From an uncultured Collinsella sp. (GTDB lineage Bacteria; Actinomycetota; Coriobacteriia; Coriobacteriales; Coriobacteriaceae): 14,644 bases of DNA. Every line of letters begins with the position of its first letter. Position 1 is the stretch's first letter. The stretch is taken from positions 1-14,644 of the forward strand of contig CAUCTV010000031.1 of assembly GCA_958445895.1 (NCBI GenBank), in the 5' to 3' direction. Positions 13,393 through 14,644 of the stretch are shown one piece after another. A program made the position numbers and the translations under genes. Under the pieces are notes generated by a model. The model did no database searches. It was not told the DNA's origin and saw only the letters and a list, made by a program, of their open reading frames with translations.

Positions 13393-13544
13393 TGGACAGC
13401 CGTCCGTGAGGGTAGGGTGGTAGCATAGGACATTTGGAGGGTGAGTCGGCTCGGCTGCCGACCATGCTGCTCCCGGGACGGCACCGACCGCGAACTCTCC
13501 CCGTTGGCGTCGCGCATTGCGCGCGGCCCTGCAAGGAGGTCATC
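13393..13544 (+). other. GC-rich leader of the EF-G-like gene
   Basis: The region between a possible promoter (TGGACA at 13393-13398 and TAGCAT at 13421-13426, spacing 22 bases, poor) and the start codon contains the short hairpin GTCGGC-tcggct-GCCGAC and an excellent ribosome-binding sequence AAGGAGGT (13533-13540). No known riboswitch was recognised and no convincing leader peptide was found. Confidence 0.3.
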
Positions 13545-14644
13545 ATGGGTGCTCCCAAGACCGGTAACGTAAGGAACGTGGTGCTCGTAGGCCAAGGCGG
13601 GGTGGGCAAGACTTCACTCGCCGAGGCCATGCTCCACCTTTCCGGCAAGACCGCCCGCCTGGGCGGCCACGACGGCACCAAGCCCACGCTCGACTATGAC
13701 CCCGAAGAGGTCAAGCGTGCATTTTCTATCTCGACGACCATCGCGCCGATCGACTGGAAGGGCGCGCGCATCAATGTGCTCGATGCCCCGTGCTACCCCG
13801 ATTTTATCGGCGACGCCTTTGCCGCGATGAGCGTCTGCGAGACGGCTCTGTTTGTGGTCGACGCCGAGGCCGGCCCGCAGCCTACGACGGTTAAGCTCTG
13901 GTATGCCGCCGAGGACCTACGCCTGGCACGCGCGGTGTTCGTAAACCGCCTGTCGCGCTCCGAGGCCAGCTTTGCGACCACGATGGACCTGCTGCAGGAG
14001 CGCTTTGGCACGCGCCTGGGCGCCGTGACCCTTCCCTGGGGCGAGGGCGAGGACTTTGACGGCATCATCGACCTGGTGCGCATGAAGGCGCGCCACTGCA
14101 ACGGCGCCGAGGCCGTTGAGTCGGAGATTCCCGAGGAGTATCGTGCCCAGGCCGAGGAGGCCCATGACCATCTGTGCGAGCTGGTGGCCGAGGCTGACGA
14201 CGAGCTGATGATGAAATACCTGGAAGGCGAGGAGACGCTGACGCAGGAGGAGCTTGAAGGCCTGCTGTCTAAGGCGATCGCCGAGCGCATCTTTGTGCCG
14301 GTCTTTGCGGGCGATTGCATTAAGGAGCAGGGCGTCAACTCGCTGATGGACGACATCGCCACGTACTTCCCGGCGCCGACCGACTACGGCGAGATGCCGC
14401 TCATCGACGGTGATTCGCTTAAGATTTCGAGTGACGATGACCGTCCGGTGGCGTTTGTGTTTAAGACACTGGCCGATCCGCAGCAGGGCCGCATCAGCTT
14501 TATCAAGGTGCTGACGGGCACGCTTGAGCCGGGTCTTGAGTTGGTCAACGCGCGTACCCGCAAGAGCGATCGTTTGGCTCACCTGTATGTGATGTGCGGC
14601 CGCGACATGACCGAGGTCGGTCACGCCTATGCCGGCGACATTAT
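13545..14644 (+). CDS. EF-G-like translational GTPase, 5' part, cut by right edge
   Basis: The frame from ATG at 13545 stays open for 366 codons to the edge. AAGGAGGT ends four bases before the ATG. The protein resembles the EF-G-like (EF-G2 type) branch rather than canonical FusA. It has the P-loop GQGGVGKT (16-23), then DYDPEEVKRAFSISTTIAPIDW where EF-G has its switch I region, the G3 equivalent DAPCYPDF (80-87), and LFVVDAEAGPQPTT. The G4 equivalent is VNRLSRSEASF (N134 to S137), and the start of domain II is visible after about residue 300 (VAFVFKTLADPQQGRISFIKVLTG). G3 has Cys where DxxG has Gly, and G4 has Ser where NKxD has Asp, so GTP binding or hydrolysis may be altered. The rest of the protein lies outside the window. 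Its role may lie in ribosome recycling or stress; this is not decidable here. Confidence 0.88.
   Translation, partial: MGAPKTGNVRNVVLVGQGGVGKTSLAEAMLHLSGKTARLGGHDGTKPTLDYDPEEVKRAFSISTTIAPIDWKGARINVLDAPCYPDFIGDAFAAMSVCETALFVVDAEAGPQPTTVKLWYAAEDLRLARAVFVNRLSRSEASFATTMDLLQERFGTRLGAVTLPWGEGEDFDGIIDLVRMKARHCNGAEAVESEIPEEYRAQAEEAHDHLCELVAEADDELMMKYLEGEETLTQEELEGLLSKAIAERIFVPVFAGDCIKEQGVNSLMDDIATYFPAPTDYGEMPLIDGDSLKISSDDDRPVAFVFKTLADPQQGRISFIKVLTGTLEPGLELVNARTRKSDRLAHLYVMCGRDMTEVGHAYAGDI

Noticed and set aside
13388..13423. A short leader-peptide frame (MHGQPSVRVGW) before the EF-G-like gene
   Set aside because: The GAAAGG before it is only one base from the ATG, and there is no codon bias or attenuator pair to support it.

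Overview
The window is a stretch of GC-rich, Gram-positive-type chromosome. Gene order (tilS, hpt, ftsH in one direction), protein style and codon use suggest a Coriobacteriia actinobacterium, most likely Collinsella or a close relative. That assignment is an inference from recognition, not from a database search. No rRNA, tRNA, CRISPR array, phage gene or transposase gene was seen. Most genes are housekeeping; the unusual material is in the intergenic DNA.

Layout. At 1-394 (minus) lies the start of an unrecognised protein that runs off the left edge. A 277-base AT-rich divergent region separates it from an Hsp20 small heat-shock gene (672-1103, plus), which ends at a strong bidirectional terminator. 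Facing it is a WalJ/YycJ-type metallo-beta-lactamase-fold nuclease (1186-1995, minus). This is divergent from tilS (2044), which is followed by hpt and ftsH (to 6421) and a terminator. Next come a PLP aminotransferase (6598-7782) and a YcdX-like PHP phosphatase (7948-8769). The latter converges on an RlmD/TrmA-family RNA m5U methyltransferase (8847-10280, minus). A polar amino-acid ABC transporter follows: lipoprotein, permease, ATPase (10632-13234), then a terminator. The right edge cuts an EF-G-like GTPase (from 13545).

How the genes work together. tilS-hpt-ftsH links tRNA-Ile decoding, purine salvage and membrane proteolysis, a conserved neighbourhood in Gram-positives. The three transporter genes form one amino-acid uptake system. 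It has a recognisable promoter and a pair of operator-like palindromes in front of the lipoprotein gene.

Most interesting non-coding structure. (1) The transporter operon carries two copies of a structured repeat. A nearly identical 37-38 base core is enclosed by arms that differ in sequence but stay complementary, one copy after the binding-protein gene and one after the permease gene. (2) A 147-base element with perfect 39-base inverted arms lies just upstream of the operon and shares the apical loop CATTTAG with the first copy. (3) A perfect 26-base inverted repeat built on GGGGACAGACTTAAATG lies between ftsH and the aminotransferase gene. (4) A 14/16 match to the ParB-binding parS site lies between the aminotransferase and PHP genes. 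(5) The EF-G-like protein has altered G3 and G4 GTPase motifs.
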